64,000 nucleotides of DNA from NCBI RefSeq assembly GCF_002812985.1, contig NZ_PGCP01000013.1, forward strand, positions 124,001 through 188,000, written 5' to 3'. Source of the DNA: Aeromonas lusitana. Its GTDB lineage: Bacteria > Pseudomonadota > Gammaproteobacteria > Enterobacterales > Aeromonadaceae. The position numbers were made by a program, and so were the translations under genes. The notes beneath the pieces are model-generated. The model was not told the DNA's origin and did no database searches. It was given only the letters and a program-made list of their open reading frames with translations. Of this stretch, positions 42,397-51,989 are shown one piece after another; within the stretch, counting starts at the first letter, position 1, and every line of letters begins with the position of its first letter.

Positions 42397-43732
42397 CAAT
42401 TTTCTATCTAAGCTTGGAGTTGACCGAGCAATTTTTTTCGTCTTATTACATCGTGGCTCAGGTAGTATTTCTAGTTTTATCACCCTGCTGTTAATCACAC
42501 ACTTTTTAACGCCAGTTGAACAGGGGTATTATTACACGTTTGCCAGCATACTCGGCTTGCAGATAATTTTTGAATTGGGCTTTGGAACAGTATTAATTCA
42601 ATTTGTTAGCCATGAGATGGTCGGGATTAAAATCACCCAAGATGCGATCAGTGGTAATAAAGAAAACCTTGCAAGGCTTTATTACATGATCTCCTTGGCG
42701 ATAAAGTGGTACTTTGTCGTCAGTGCGGGCGTTTTATTGGTGGTATCGCCGTTAGGCTATCTATTTTTCGCAACATCAACTATGGATGCGTTGCCCACCT
42801 TAGCCTGGCTATTACCTTGGTTATTCTTGGTTCTCAGTGCCTCTCTTTCATTGTTGATCACGCCCATGCTATCGATCGCTGAAGGATGTGGTTTTGTCGC
42901 TCAAGTTGCCAAAATGCGGCTATTTCAAACGTTGACGGCGGCACTCTTTGCTTGGTTGGTGTTGTTATCTGGTTTTGGTCTTTACGCCAGTGCAGCAACC
43001 GCCTTGGCAACTTTCGTGGTGGGGGCATTGTGGATACATAGAAATTTTTATCATGTCATCAAAACAGCAATTCAATGCCCAAATAAATCACTGCAGGGCA
43101 ATTTATGGAAAGATGAAATCCTACCCATGCAATGGCGCATAGCCATAAGTTGGCTAAGTGGTTATTTTATCTTTAATCTGTTTAACCCTGTCGCGTTTCG
43201 TTTTTTTGGAGCCAAATTCGCTGGGCAGTTAGGCTTATCCTTAAGTATTATTACCCTAATGACCGGTATCTCTTTGTCATGGTTTATGACCAAGGTGCCG
43301 ACCTTTGGTCGTTTAATTGCCGATAATCGTAGAGCCGAGCTAGATCACTTATACCAAAAGACCTTTAAACACTCTTTGCTATTTTTGTGTTTAGTTGGGG
43401 CAACAGCTATTGCAGTATTATATGTTTTGAATTATCAAGAGTTTCAACTTGCACAGCGTTTTATTGACCCCTCTGTGTTTATTTTTTTGGTGCTTACAGG
43501 TGTTGGCAACCATATCATCGCTTGCCAAGCCAGCTATGTGCGTTCGCATAAGGTAGAAAAATATCTAGGTAATGCAATTTTTACCGCAGTGCTGATGAGT
43601 GGAGTGCTATTTTTAGCAACACAATTTACAGCTAATTACATGGTTTATTTTTATTGCGCTGCAATGTGGTTGTTTTGTTTACCGCATGGATTCTATCTTT
43701 ATCACGTTTTTAAAAACACAAGAGTTAATTAA
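42389..43732 (+). CDS. wzx: O-unit flippase Wzx
   Basis: A 447-residue polytopic membrane protein with about 12 predicted membrane segments and no large loops. It belongs to the polysaccharide exporter (MOP) superfamily and would flip the lipid-linked O unit to the periplasmic side. The start is uncertain: MISNFLSKLG at 42389 overlaps the yerF end, and ATGs at 42380 and 42356 are in the same frame, none with a good ribosome binding site. No ABC transporter (wzm/wzt) is present, consistent with a Wzx/Wzy pathway. Confidence 0.85.
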   Translation: MISNFLSKLGVDRAIFFVLLHRGSGSISSFITLLLITHFLTPVEQGYYYTFASILGLQIIFELGFGTVLIQFVSHEMVGIKITQDAISGNKENLARLYYMISLAIKWYFVVSAGVLLVVSPLGYLFFATSTMDALPTLAWLLPWLFLVLSASLSLLITPMLSIAEGCGFVAQVAKMRLFQTLTAALFAWLVLLSGFGLYASAATALATFVVGALWIHRNFYHVIKTAIQCPNKSLQGNLWKDEILPMQWRIAISWLSGYFIFNLFNPVAFRFFGAKFAGQLGLSLSIITLMTGISLSWFMTKVPTFGRLIADNRRAELDHLYQKTFKHSLLFLCLVGATAIAVLYVLNYQEFQLAQRFIDPSVFIFLVLTGVGNHIIACQASYVRSHKVEKYLGNAIFTAVLMSGVLFLATQFTANYMVYFYCAAMWLFCLPHGFYLYHVFKNTRVN

Positions 43733-43734
43733 TC

Positions 43735-44724
43735 ATGTCTCCATTGTTATCAATTTGCATTCCGACATATAATCGAGAGTTTTTTCTAAAAGAGTGTCTT
43801 AGTAGTATATCTGAACAAATAAATAAAAATGATCCGATTGAGGTGGTTATTAGTGATAATGCATCAACTGACAACACAAGCGAGCTAGTATCATCATTTA
43901 ATGATAAGCTAAAGCTGAAGTATGTAATAAATGAAAAAAATATTGGATTTGATGCGAATTGTTTGAATGTAGTAAAACATGCTACTGGAAGTTATTGTTT
44001 AATATTAGGAAGTGATGATTGTCTTTATGATGCTGCTCTCGGTAAAATCCTAGGGATTATAAGGGAAGATAAAGGTGATTTAATTCACTACGGCTATACC
44101 CAGTGTGGGATTGATATAAAAGATGTGAAGTGTGATTTCCCCGTAAAAAACAAATTTTCAACTATAAATACTCGAAGTGAAAGTTTGTATACTTATCTCG
44201 CTGGTATGAGTACCATTAGTAATCTATTTGCATTCATTTCAACCTTTGTATTTAGGCGGTCAATGTGGGATGCTATTCAAGATAAAGAGAAATATATAGG
44301 GTCGCAATATATACATTTGTTTGTTATTTACAGTATTATACATAATGGATGTAAAGTTTTTAGTGTTCCAGAGTGTTTAGTTTATGCTAGAGGTAATAAC
44401 CCTAATGAATGGAATTCAGAACCTGGTAAGTTTCTCAGCTTGGATATAAAAACATTCCACAGGATAGTGGTGGACATATTTAGCTATGAGCAATCAGCAT
44501 ACAAAGCATTTGGCTGTGTTTTCAAAAAACAGTATACCTATAAAGGTATATTGAACCTGTTGACAACAACAGGTGCTTATCATGTTGATGATAATTTAAA
44601 ACTGCTGAAAAAATTTGAGTATAATAAATTGTTTTTGTTTTTTATTCCATTTTTCATAAACAACAATAAATTTAAATACGTTTTAAAAAATGTTATATCT
44701 TCTTATAGAAGGCTATTCAAGTGA
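43735..44724 (+). CDS. Family 2 glycosyltransferase
   Basis: The 329-residue GT-A enzyme begins [20 protein letters not shown] and has a [14 protein letters not shown] nucleotide site and a metal motif SDD in [11 protein letters not shown]. It resembles the group of Salmonella and Yersinia transferases that add 3,6-dideoxyhexoses (abequosyltransferase type), so it could add the yersiniose side branch; this is inferred. It is very AT-rich. It follows wzx by 2 nt and overlaps the start of wecB by 4 nt. Confidence 0.78.
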   Translation: MSPLLSICIPTYNREFFLKECLSSISEQINKNDPIEVVISDNASTDNTSELVSSFNDKLKLKYVINEKNIGFDANCLNVVKHATGSYCLILGSDDCLYDAALGKILGIIREDKGDLIHYGYTQCGIDIKDVKCDFPVKNKFSTINTRSESLYTYLAGMSTISNLFAFISTFVFRRSMWDAIQDKEKYIGSQYIHLFVIYSIIHNGCKVFSVPECLVYARGNNPNEWNSEPGKFLSLDIKTFHRIVVDIFSYEQSAYKAFGCVFKKQYTYKGILNLLTTTGAYHVDDNLKLLKKFEYNKLFLFFIPFFINNNKFKYVLKNVISSYRRLFK

Positions 44725-45839
44725 AAAAAATTTTAACAGTATTCGGCACTCGCCCCGAAGCCATTAAAATGGCGCCTTTAGTTCATGCATTAGCTGCGGA
44801 TGAACGGTTTGAATCAAAGGTATGTGTAACTGCTCAGCATCGTGAAATGTTGGATCAGGTATTATCTCTGTTTGAAATAACTCCAGATTATGATCTGAAT
44901 CTGATGAAAGCTGGCCAAACGTTAAATGATGTCACTGCACGGATTCTGCTGCAGTTAAAACCGATATTGCAAGAGTTTAAACCAGATGTGGTGTTGGTGC
45001 ATGGTGATACCGCCACAACCTTCGCGGCAAGTTTGGCGGCTTACTACGAGCAAATTGCGGTCGGTCATGTTGAGGCAGGTTTACGCACAGGTAATATTTA
45101 TTCACCTTGGCCGGAAGAAGCTAACCGTAAGCTAACCGGTGCGCTAGCGACCTATCACTTTTCCCCCACTGAAACCTCCAAAGCTAATTTATTGCGTGAA
45201 GGCTATGGTCAGAAAAATATCTTTGTAACGGGTAATACGGTTATTGATGCATTATTGATGGTGAAAGATAAGATCGATAATGATCAAACTCTTAACTCCA
45301 GCCTTGCTGCACAGTTTCCATTTTTGGATGAAAATAAAAAGCTGATCCTGGTTACAGGTCATCGCCGAGAAAGTTTTGGTGGTGGTTTTGAGCGCATTTG
45401 TGAAGCGCTGGCCGTCACGGCTAAAAAAAATCCAGATGTACAAATTCTCTACCCTATGCACCTAAATCCGAATGTGCGTAAGCCAGTTAACCGTATTTTG
45501 GGTGGTATCGACAACATTATTTTGATTGAGCCGCAAGAATATTTGCCATTTATTTATTTAATGATGCGATCTTATATGATTTTAACCGATTCTGGTGGTA
45601 TTCAGGAAGAAGCCCCATCATTAGGTAAACCCGTGCTGGTGATGCGTGAAACAACAGAGCGACCAGAAGCTGTATCTGCAGGTACGGTTATGTTGGTGGG
45701 GACAGAGGTCGATAAAATAGTCCACAATGTTAATATTCTTTTGAAAGACAGCAGCGCGTATAAAAAAATGAGTTTCTCACATAATCCTTATGGTGATGGC
45801 AATGCATGTGCCAATATCATCAATGTTTTGAGAAGATAA
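44721..45839 (+). CDS. wecB: UDP-N-acetylglucosamine 2-epimerase
   Basis: A 372-residue non-hydrolysing epimerase that converts UDP-GlcNAc to UDP-ManNAc. It has the family motifs [50 protein letters not shown] and [18 protein letters not shown]. It starts at GTG overlapping the preceding stop (GTGA). No wecC dehydrogenase follows, so the product is probably ManNAc itself. A housekeeping wecB for enterobacterial-type antigen, if present in the genome, would lie elsewhere. Confidence 0.94.
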   Translation: MKKILTVFGTRPEAIKMAPLVHALAADERFESKVCVTAQHREMLDQVLSLFEITPDYDLNLMKAGQTLNDVTARILLQLKPILQEFKPDVVLVHGDTATTFAASLAAYYEQIAVGHVEAGLRTGNIYSPWPEEANRKLTGALATYHFSPTETSKANLLREGYGQKNIFVTGNTVIDALLMVKDKIDNDQTLNSSLAAQFPFLDENKKLILVTGHRRESFGGGFERICEALAVTAKKNPDVQILYPMHLNPNVRKPVNRILGGIDNIILIEPQEYLPFIYLMMRSYMILTDSGGIQEEAPSLGKPVLVMRETTERPEAVSAGTVMLVGTEVDKIVHNVNILLKDSSAYKKMSFSHNPYGDGNACANIINVLRR

Positions 45840-45926
45840 TTGTAGTCGGTATCACACTATTAAAAGACAAAAAATACAATCAGAAGTGTTGTTTGTTAGT
45901 TAGTAGGCTGGGATACTCTGCTATAG

Positions 45927-46055
45927 ATAGACTTTTTAGCCAGTTTTTTGCCTTACAATCTTGATGGATATGGCAATCCACGATGGGATTTATGTATTCC
46001 TATACTTTGCGTGGTGCTAATTTTGAGCAGTAGAATGATGTCAGTCCAATTTTAA
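45927..46055 (+). pseudogene. Short open stretch, possible gene remnant
   Basis: In the 281-bp gap after wecB one frame stays open for 42 codons and reads ASFLPYNLDGYGNPRWD near its start, with no start codon before that. It looks like coding sequence, but I cannot assign a family. It may be the leftover of a gene lost from the cluster, or chance. Confidence 0.2.
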
Positions 46056-46120
46056 CGGCTAGCTATAATAATTATTAGTTAGTTTACGGTTCTGTATATA
46101 ATGTATTTTCGAGGTGTTTT

Positions 46121-47206
46121 GTGTTATCTTTTATTTCTCAATTTCCATCATCTCATAATGAAAAAGATGGCCTGTTTCAAAGGGTAAAATATATAGATTC
46201 ATTGTTTAGTGATGAAAAAAGAGTGTATCTTGATATTTCATTTTTCTCAAATTTTAAATTAAAAAAAATATGCATTGATAATATCTCTGTTTATCAGGTT
46301 AATTTTTTCTTTCATATGTTGTTTATAGCGAAAATACTATGGAAATCAAAAGTCATATATGTTCACTCTATATATAACTCAATTAGAATATTGCCTTTTT
46401 ATTTATTGAAATGTAGGCGTTATATTATCACCGACTTTCATGGTGTCGTGCCGGAAGAGCTTGAAATGATGGGGCATAAATTAAGAGCTAAGATATATTA
46501 CCTTATTGAGCTTGTTGTGATTTACGGTGGTTTTCGTTTCGTTTTCGTTACAAAAAAGATGAAAGACTACTATTATGATAGTAAGTATTCATTTTTAAGA
46601 TTAGGCAATGAGAGGGCAATAATCTTGCCCATCATTTCCGTCAACAGTAAGTATCAGCTTGGAAATAACAAAATTATTGATAGGTCTTTTCTTAATAATA
46701 AAGTCGCTATATACGCAGGCGGTTTCCAAGAGTGGCAGAATATATCCCTTATGGTGTCCATCGCGGAAAATAATCTAGAGTTTAAGTATATATTTTTAAC
46801 ACCAGATAGCGAAAGGATGCTATCTCTTTGTAAAGATATTGTCGGTGAGTATATTTGTAAGTCAGTTCCTCCAGAAGCTGTGAGCCAGTATTATGCGGAG
46901 TCTACATTTGGATTTATTTTAAGAGATGATTGTATTGTTAACAATGTTGCATGTCCAACCAAGTTGATTGAGTATCTTTTCAATGGGGTTATTCCTATTG
47001 TAAAGAACTCCTCAATTGGTGATTTTAACGAATTGGGGATGAAGTATGTGACGCAAGAGGAAATGAACAATGCAATCTACTTTTCTAATGAGAAGATAAT
47101 TTCTATCATTGAAAGCAATTATATTGTTGTGTCTCGCCTAAATGATATGATGGAAAAGGGAGTCGATGCTTTAAAGTCGGTAGTAAAGATGCTGAAGGTT
47201 GAATAG
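46121..47206 (+). CDS. GT4-like glycosyltransferase
   Basis: A 361-residue protein with a two-Rossmann GT-B outline: an N-terminal acceptor domain, then DFHGVVPEELEMMGHK and VFVTKKMKDYY. A C-terminal donor domain follows (AIYAGGFQEWQNI, CPTKLIEYLFNGVIPIV). That last segment replaces the common E-x7-E motif and keeps only its second Glu. It starts at GTG after GAGGTG. It is extremely AT-rich and stands alone after a gap on each side, which suggests separate acquisition. Donor and linkage are unknown. Confidence 0.72.
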   Translation: MLSFISQFPSSHNEKDGLFQRVKYIDSLFSDEKRVYLDISFFSNFKLKKICIDNISVYQVNFFFHMLFIAKILWKSKVIYVHSIYNSIRILPFYLLKCRRYIITDFHGVVPEELEMMGHKLRAKIYYLIELVVIYGGFRFVFVTKKMKDYYYDSKYSFLRLGNERAIILPIISVNSKYQLGNNKIIDRSFLNNKVAIYAGGFQEWQNISLMVSIAENNLEFKYIFLTPDSERMLSLCKDIVGEYICKSVPPEAVSQYYAESTFGFILRDDCIVNNVACPTKLIEYLFNGVIPIVKNSSIGDFNELGMKYVTQEEMNNAIYFSNEKIISIIESNYIVVSRLNDMMEKGVDALKSVVKMLKVE

Positions 47207-47229
47207 CTTCGGCCAAATAGAGGCGAGGT

Positions 47230-48258
47230 GTGAGGTTTCTCGTGTTTATACCTTATAGGTCATGTATTGTAGTTTTGTTTTCGTTTGCTTTTGCTGCGTT
47301 AGCTGCAAATATTACATTATATAGCAATGATCATTATAATTACTTGGATATTTTCAATGATATAGATGGAGATGTGACTTCAAGGATCGAACCTCTGTTT
47401 TATTTTGTTACTAAGCTGTCTTCATATTTAGAGTTGAGTTTTACAAGTTATTGGTTATTATTGTCATTTTTGTCTTTCTATATAAAAATAAGTATTTTGG
47501 AGAAGCAGAAGTGCAGTGTTTTAATTTTGATATTTTTATGTGTGATATATTTATCATCACTTGGCATTCTTCATGAAATTACTCAAATAAGAGCGTCAAT
47601 TGCAATTTCATTTGGCTGTATGTTTATTTTTTATTGGGCAAATAATAAAAGAATTACTGGGGTATTCTGCCTTCTAATAGCTATAGGGATGCATTATTCG
47701 GCAGGTCTATTTTTATTGTCGTTTGTTATCAGGTTGGGGCAAAACAGATTGTCATTTTTTAGACTTATTATATTTACAGCCGTAGCTTGTATATTGCCAC
47801 TTATAGCTACTAATTCTGCTAGTATATTCGATTCCATAAATCCATTATTTTCTCTTTATTTAAATAATTCCGAAAATGTAACTGCCGGGACGGTATCCGT
47901 TACGACTTTACTGGCTATCTTATCTCTCTGTCCAGTATTTATATTTTTACGAAAATACAACGCAAAAGGATTTTTGCTTTATAACTTTAAGCTTTATATA
48001 TTGGGGGTTGTTTTTCTTATTGTTTTTTCATTCTCCCCCGTTTTATCTATCCGTGTCTATGAGTTATTTTCTTTTTGTCTGTTTATTATAGTGGCATTGC
48101 TATTTTCTAGTAGGGAACAGAACATAATCTTCGGTGATATCAACCCTGATAAATGGTTTTACATAATTAGAATTTTTTTCCTGATTATATTAGTGGTTAT
48201 CTCTCTTCATAGGCATCTGGCATTTATATATGTAAATCCTATCCTTAATTTCAACTAA
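47230..48258 (+). CDS. wzy: O-antigen polymerase Wzy (EpsG type)
   Basis: A 342-residue membrane protein with about 10 hydrophobic segments, an early periplasmic loop (YSNDHYNYLDIFNDIDGD) and the EpsG-like stretch ITQIRASIAISFG. It would polymerise O units at the periplasmic face. Sequence identity in this family is low, so the call rests on topology, that stretch and cluster context. GTG at 47230 has a Shine-Dalgarno sequence only one base away; GTG at 47242, with TGAGG upstream, may be the true start. Confidence 0.75.
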   Translation: MRFLVFIPYRSCIVVLFSFAFAALAANITLYSNDHYNYLDIFNDIDGDVTSRIEPLFYFVTKLSSYLELSFTSYWLLLSFLSFYIKISILEKQKCSVLILIFLCVIYLSSLGILHEITQIRASIAISFGCMFIFYWANNKRITGVFCLLIAIGMHYSAGLFLLSFVIRLGQNRLSFFRLIIFTAVACILPLIATNSASIFDSINPLFSLYLNNSENVTAGTVSVTTLLAILSLCPVFIFLRKYNAKGFLLYNFKLYILGVVFLIVFSFSPVLSIRVYELFSFCLFIIVALLFSSREQNIIFGDINPDKWFYIIRIFFLIILVVISLHRHLAFIYVNPILNFN

Positions 48259-48290
48259 TTTAATACCGAAACGGTAAAAGGGCTGTCGTA

Positions 48291-49199
48291 ATGCGTGAAA
48301 ATATAATTGCAATATTGGTGACATACAATCCTGAGATCGGTGTTTTATCAAGTTGCATCAGTTCAATCTGCGCACAAGTAACTAAGGTTGTCATCATTGA
48401 TAATGCATCTTCTAATGTTAGTGAAATGTCTGCGCTTATAGCTAAATATGATAATGTTTTTATTGATTTATTATCTGAAAATATAGGTCTTGCATCTGCA
48501 CAGAATAAAGCAATTACTATTTCCAAACAATTTAAAGCATCTCGCGTTATTTTATTTGATCAAGATAGTGTGATTGAAGATGGCTTTATAAGTAAGCTTG
48601 TTGTGGCTGAAAAAGAATTAATAAAGGGAAATAAATTAGTGGCTGCAATCGGCCCTTCTTTCTTTGATCCTGTTTCTGGGAAAACATATCCTGCTACGAT
48701 ATATAGAGGGCCATTGATTGAACGAGTGAGATTAAGTGATAAACCGATAGAGGCTACATTTATAATAGCATCAGGTTGTTTAATAAGAACTGAAGTGTTA
48801 GATGATATTGGATTGATGCTAGATGAGTTATTCATTGATTATATTGATGTCGAATGGTCACTCCGTGCGCGTTCAAAAGGTTATTCTGTCTTTATTGCTC
48901 CTCAAGCTCGAATGGCGCATACGATAGGAGATCGTAGATTATCTATTTTGGGGCGAACTATTTCTGTTCACAGTCCGTTACGTCGTTATTATCTGGTCAG
49001 AAATAGTTTTTTGATGCTCCGTCTTGGTTATGTTCCTTTTGGTTATAAACTCAGAGAGTCATTTTTTAATGTCATACGAACATTTATTGGATTTCTCACG
49101 GCGGAGAATAAAACTATCTTTTGTAAATATTTTTTAATGGCATTTCGCGATGGTTTACTTGGACGTTCTGGCCCTTGTCCGAAAATATATAAGAGCTGA
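48291..49199 (+). CDS. Family 2 glycosyltransferase, probable rhamnosyltransferase
   Basis: The 302-residue protein shows the RfbF/WbbL-like rhamnosyltransferase pattern. It has ENIIAILVTYNPEIGVL, VVIIDNASSN, a metal motif in ILFDQDSVIEDGF and FIDYIDVEWSLRARSKGY. It would use the dTDP-L-rhamnose made by RmlBDAC. The C-terminal half contains the SPLRRYYLVRNSFLM segment common in this group. The gene is AT-rich, 32 bp after wzy. Confidence 0.82.
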   Translation: MRENIIAILVTYNPEIGVLSSCISSICAQVTKVVIIDNASSNVSEMSALIAKYDNVFIDLLSENIGLASAQNKAITISKQFKASRVILFDQDSVIEDGFISKLVVAEKELIKGNKLVAAIGPSFFDPVSGKTYPATIYRGPLIERVRLSDKPIEATFIIASGCLIRTEVLDDIGLMLDELFIDYIDVEWSLRARSKGYSVFIAPQARMAHTIGDRRLSILGRTISVHSPLRRYYLVRNSFLMLRLGYVPFGYKLRESFFNVIRTFIGFLTAENKTIFCKYFLMAFRDGLLGRSGPCPKIYKS

Positions 49200-49238
49200 G
49201 CTCTGCTTTAAATAATAACGTATTTTATTCATTTCTTA

Positions 49239-50378
49239 ATGGCTGGCATTATGAGTTTTCAAAATAAAAGAATCACTTTAGTTGTTAACGTAGCTTGGTC
49301 TATGTTTAACTTCCGCCATGGTGTTATTAGCAGGTTATTGGCTGATGGATATAAGGTAACTGTAATAACAGCACCAGATGAGTTTTCTGATAAACTACGA
49401 AATATGGGGTGTACCGTGATTGATTTGCCAATTTCTGGCAAGGGAACTAATCCGTTACAAGACCTAAGTTTGTTATACTCCCTTTATCGTCTTTACCTTT
49501 CAACCATGCCAAATTTTATTATCCATTACAGCATTAAGCCGAATATATACGGTTCGCTAGCGGCAAAATTAGCTGGAATTCCATCTTTAGCCGTTACTAC
49601 TGGTCTTGGTTATACATTTGTTAATGATAACTGGATTGCTAAAGTTGCTCGTAGCCTTTATAAATTAGCATTCCGCTATCCAAAAGAGGTGTGGTTTTTA
49701 AATGAGGATGATAGGCAGGTTTTTTTAAAACATAGCTTGGTTAGTGCTGATAAAGCTGTTGTACTATATAGTGAAGGGGTAAATTTAAATCATTTTTCCC
49801 CTTTACCTAAGACCTCTTATGATGAGAATATCCGTTTTTTATTAATTGCTAGAATGTTATGGGATAAAGGTGTTGGTGAGTTTGTTGAGGCTGCTCGAAT
49901 TATTAGGAAAAAATATCCACATGCAACTTTCCAATTGTTAGGTGCGTGTGGTTTTGCCAATCCCAGTGTTATAGAGCGTGAGCAAGTTGAGAAATGGGAA
50001 AAGGAAGGCGTGATTGAATATCTCGGCACGACAAATGATGTTCGTAGCCATATATCCCAAGCGGATTGTGTTGTCTTACCCTCCTTTTATCGCGAGGGTA
50101 TACCTAGAAGCTTGATGGAGGCCGCTGCAATGGCTAAACCATTAATTACAACGGATAACGTAGGTTGTCGAGACGTTGTTATTCCAGATGAGACAGGTCT
50201 GTTATGTCCTGTCAAAGATGCTAATGCTCTCGCAATATGCTGTGAAAAAGTGTTGGGTCTTTCATCGAGTGCGAGAGAAGAGATGGGGATTCGTGGTCGT
50301 GAATTTATGATGCGTCAATTTGATGAAAAATTGATCATCGCTCAGTATCTACATACTTTGAATAAATATGGTGTGTAG
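49239..50378 (+). CDS. Family 4 glycosyltransferase
   Basis: The 379-residue GT-B enzyme has a clear N-terminal acceptor domain (WSMFNFRHGVISRLLADGY). Its donor domain carries FLLIARMLWDKGVGEFVEAA and the E-x7-E motif REGIPRSLMEAAAMAKPL. Such enzymes often add the second sugar to the lipid-linked QuiNAc or FucNAc; this gene stands just before the synthesis and loading genes for that first sugar, which fits. ATG at 49251 (MSFQNKR) is an alternative start. Confidence 0.83.
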   Translation: MAGIMSFQNKRITLVVNVAWSMFNFRHGVISRLLADGYKVTVITAPDEFSDKLRNMGCTVIDLPISGKGTNPLQDLSLLYSLYRLYLSTMPNFIIHYSIKPNIYGSLAAKLAGIPSLAVTTGLGYTFVNDNWIAKVARSLYKLAFRYPKEVWFLNEDDRQVFLKHSLVSADKAVVLYSEGVNLNHFSPLPKTSYDENIRFLLIARMLWDKGVGEFVEAARIIRKKYPHATFQLLGACGFANPSVIEREQVEKWEKEGVIEYLGTTNDVRSHISQADCVVLPSFYREGIPRSLMEAAAMAKPLITTDNVGCRDVVIPDETGLLCPVKDANALAICCEKVLGLSSSAREEMGIRGREFMMRQFDEKLIIAQYLHTLNKYGV

Positions 50379-50415
50379 AAAGTTTAATTTCATTATTCTA
50401 TTGCAGAGATTAAAA

Positions 50416-51378
50416 ATGATTTTATTAACCGGTGCTACAGGGTTTGTAGGGGGAGCTGTATTAAATCGGTTAGTTCAGCATCCTGGTTTGAGTGTACGAA
50501 CTTATGGACGGCGAGAACCTGTTGGCCTGCGGCTTGATTCTGCTAATAATTGCTTTCATGTTGTTGGCGAGCTAGGCTCGGCGGTTGACTATGCGTCGGC
50601 ATTGCAATCTGTAGATATCGTTATTCACTGCGCAGCGCAGGCCCATGTGATGAATAGCTCAGCCAATAATTGTGCTGATATTTATCATGATACTAACGTT
50701 GATGGTTCCATCAACCTTGCACGTCAGGCGATTGTTGCAGGCGTGAAGCGCTTTATTTTTATCAGTTCAGTTAAGGTCAATGGTGAATCTACCACTAATG
50801 CTTCACCTTTTAGCCATGCTTCTCGGCCTGCACCAGAAGATGATTATGGTCGTTCAAAGCAAGCGGCAGAAGAGGGACTGCGTAGTTTGGTGGTTGGCAC
50901 TGGCATGGAGTTGGTGATTATTCGCCCACCTTTGGTATATGGGCCTGGCGTTAAAGGCAATTTTCGTTCACTGCTTACTATTGCTAACAGGAATCTGCCT
51001 TTGCCGCTGGGAGCTATTGATAATCAACGCAGCTTGGTCGCACTGGATAATTTGGTTGATCTGATCGTTACCTGTGTCACTCACCCTCATGCTGCCAATC
51101 AGACCTTTTTGGTCAGTGATGATCAGGATATCTCTACGACTCAGTTACTTGAGATGATGACTTGGGCTGCGGGTAAATCGCCACGTTTGTTGCCAGTGCC
51201 AATGAGTTGGTTGCGATTGGCGGGCAAACTGACAGGCAAGCAGGCAGTGATTGAGCGGCTGTGTGGTAATCTGCAGGTCGATATCAGCCACACCAAGGAA
51301 ACATTGGGTTGGCAGCCACCGATATCGGTGGAAGAAGGGATTAAACGCTGTTTTATTGAGGATAAAGAAGGATGTTGA
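50416..51378 (+). CDS. UDP-4-keto-6-deoxy-HexNAc reductase (WbpV/WbpK-like)
   Basis: A 320-residue extended short-chain dehydrogenase/reductase. It has TGATGFVGGAVL near the N-terminus, HCAAQAHVMN, SSVKVNGE and the catalytic YGRSK. Together with the WbpM-like dehydratase downstream it would form UDP-D-QuiNAc or UDP-D-FucNAc; sequence alone does not settle C4 stereochemistry. The ATG at 50416 follows GCAGAGA; upstream in-frame codons overlap the previous gene. It overlaps the next gene by 7 nt. Confidence 0.8.
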   Translation: MILLTGATGFVGGAVLNRLVQHPGLSVRTYGRREPVGLRLDSANNCFHVVGELGSAVDYASALQSVDIVIHCAAQAHVMNSSANNCADIYHDTNVDGSINLARQAIVAGVKRFIFISSVKVNGESTTNASPFSHASRPAPEDDYGRSKQAAEEGLRSLVVGTGMELVIIRPPLVYGPGVKGNFRSLLTIANRNLPLPLGAIDNQRSLVALDNLVDLIVTCVTHPHAANQTFLVSDDQDISTTQLLEMMTWAAGKSPRLLPVPMSWLRLAGKLTGKQAVIERLCGNLQVDISHTKETLGWQPPISVEEGIKRCFIEDKEGC

Positions 51379-51929
51379 TTCGAGCGCTTGACTTTTGTGC
51401 CGCTTTTCTTGGATTGTTATTTCTTTGGCCTATCTTGTTGATCGTTACTCTGCTCGGTCTGTTGGATACTGGATCGCCCATTTTTGTACAAGAGCGTGTC
51501 GGGCGTTACAAAAAACCATTCAAGCTGATTAAATTTCGCACCATGTCGGTCGATACCCAGTCGGTGGCGAGTCACTTGGCGAGTACCAGTTCTATCACTA
51601 AGTTGGGTGCTTTTTTACGCAAAACAAAAATCGATGAATTGCCGCAGTTGATTAATGTGCTCAAGGGCGAGATGAGTCTGGTTGGACCGCGGCCAAATCT
51701 CTTCAATCAGGAAGAGCTGATTGCCGAACGCGATGCCTTGGGGGTCTATGATGTATTACCGGGCATTACCGGGTTAGCACAGGTACAAAACATAGATATG
51801 TCTACCCCGGCGTTGCTTGCTAAGACGGATCGGCAGATGATCGATACCCTCACGCTAGCGCACTATTTTCGTTATATCATCATGACGGCTACCGGTAGTG
51901 GAGCTGGTGATGCGGTTGGGCCGAAATAG
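51372..51929 (+). CDS. Undecaprenyl-phosphate sugar-1-phosphate transferase (PglC/WcaJ family)
   Basis: A 185-residue monotopic phosphoglycosyl transferase. It has one N-terminal re-entrant helix ([20 protein letters not shown]), FKLIKFRTM, the Asp-Glu catalytic pair in [19 protein letters not shown] and LVGPRP. It starts O-unit assembly by loading sugar phosphate on the lipid carrier. The size is that of the small PglC type without the extra WbaP/WcaJ membrane domain. Gene order suggests QuiNAc or FucNAc phosphate as substrate. Confidence 0.9.
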   Translation: MLIRALDFCAAFLGLLFLWPILLIVTLLGLLDTGSPIFVQERVGRYKKPFKLIKFRTMSVDTQSVASHLASTSSITKLGAFLRKTKIDELPQLINVLKGEMSLVGPRPNLFNQEELIAERDALGVYDVLPGITGLAQVQNIDMSTPALLAKTDRQMIDTLTLAHYFRYIIMTATGSGAGDAVGPK

Positions 51930-51989
51930 TCTCGAACTGGATTGCCTCACATTATCCTTCTTGACCGTTGTTAACTAGATGGTGTTATT

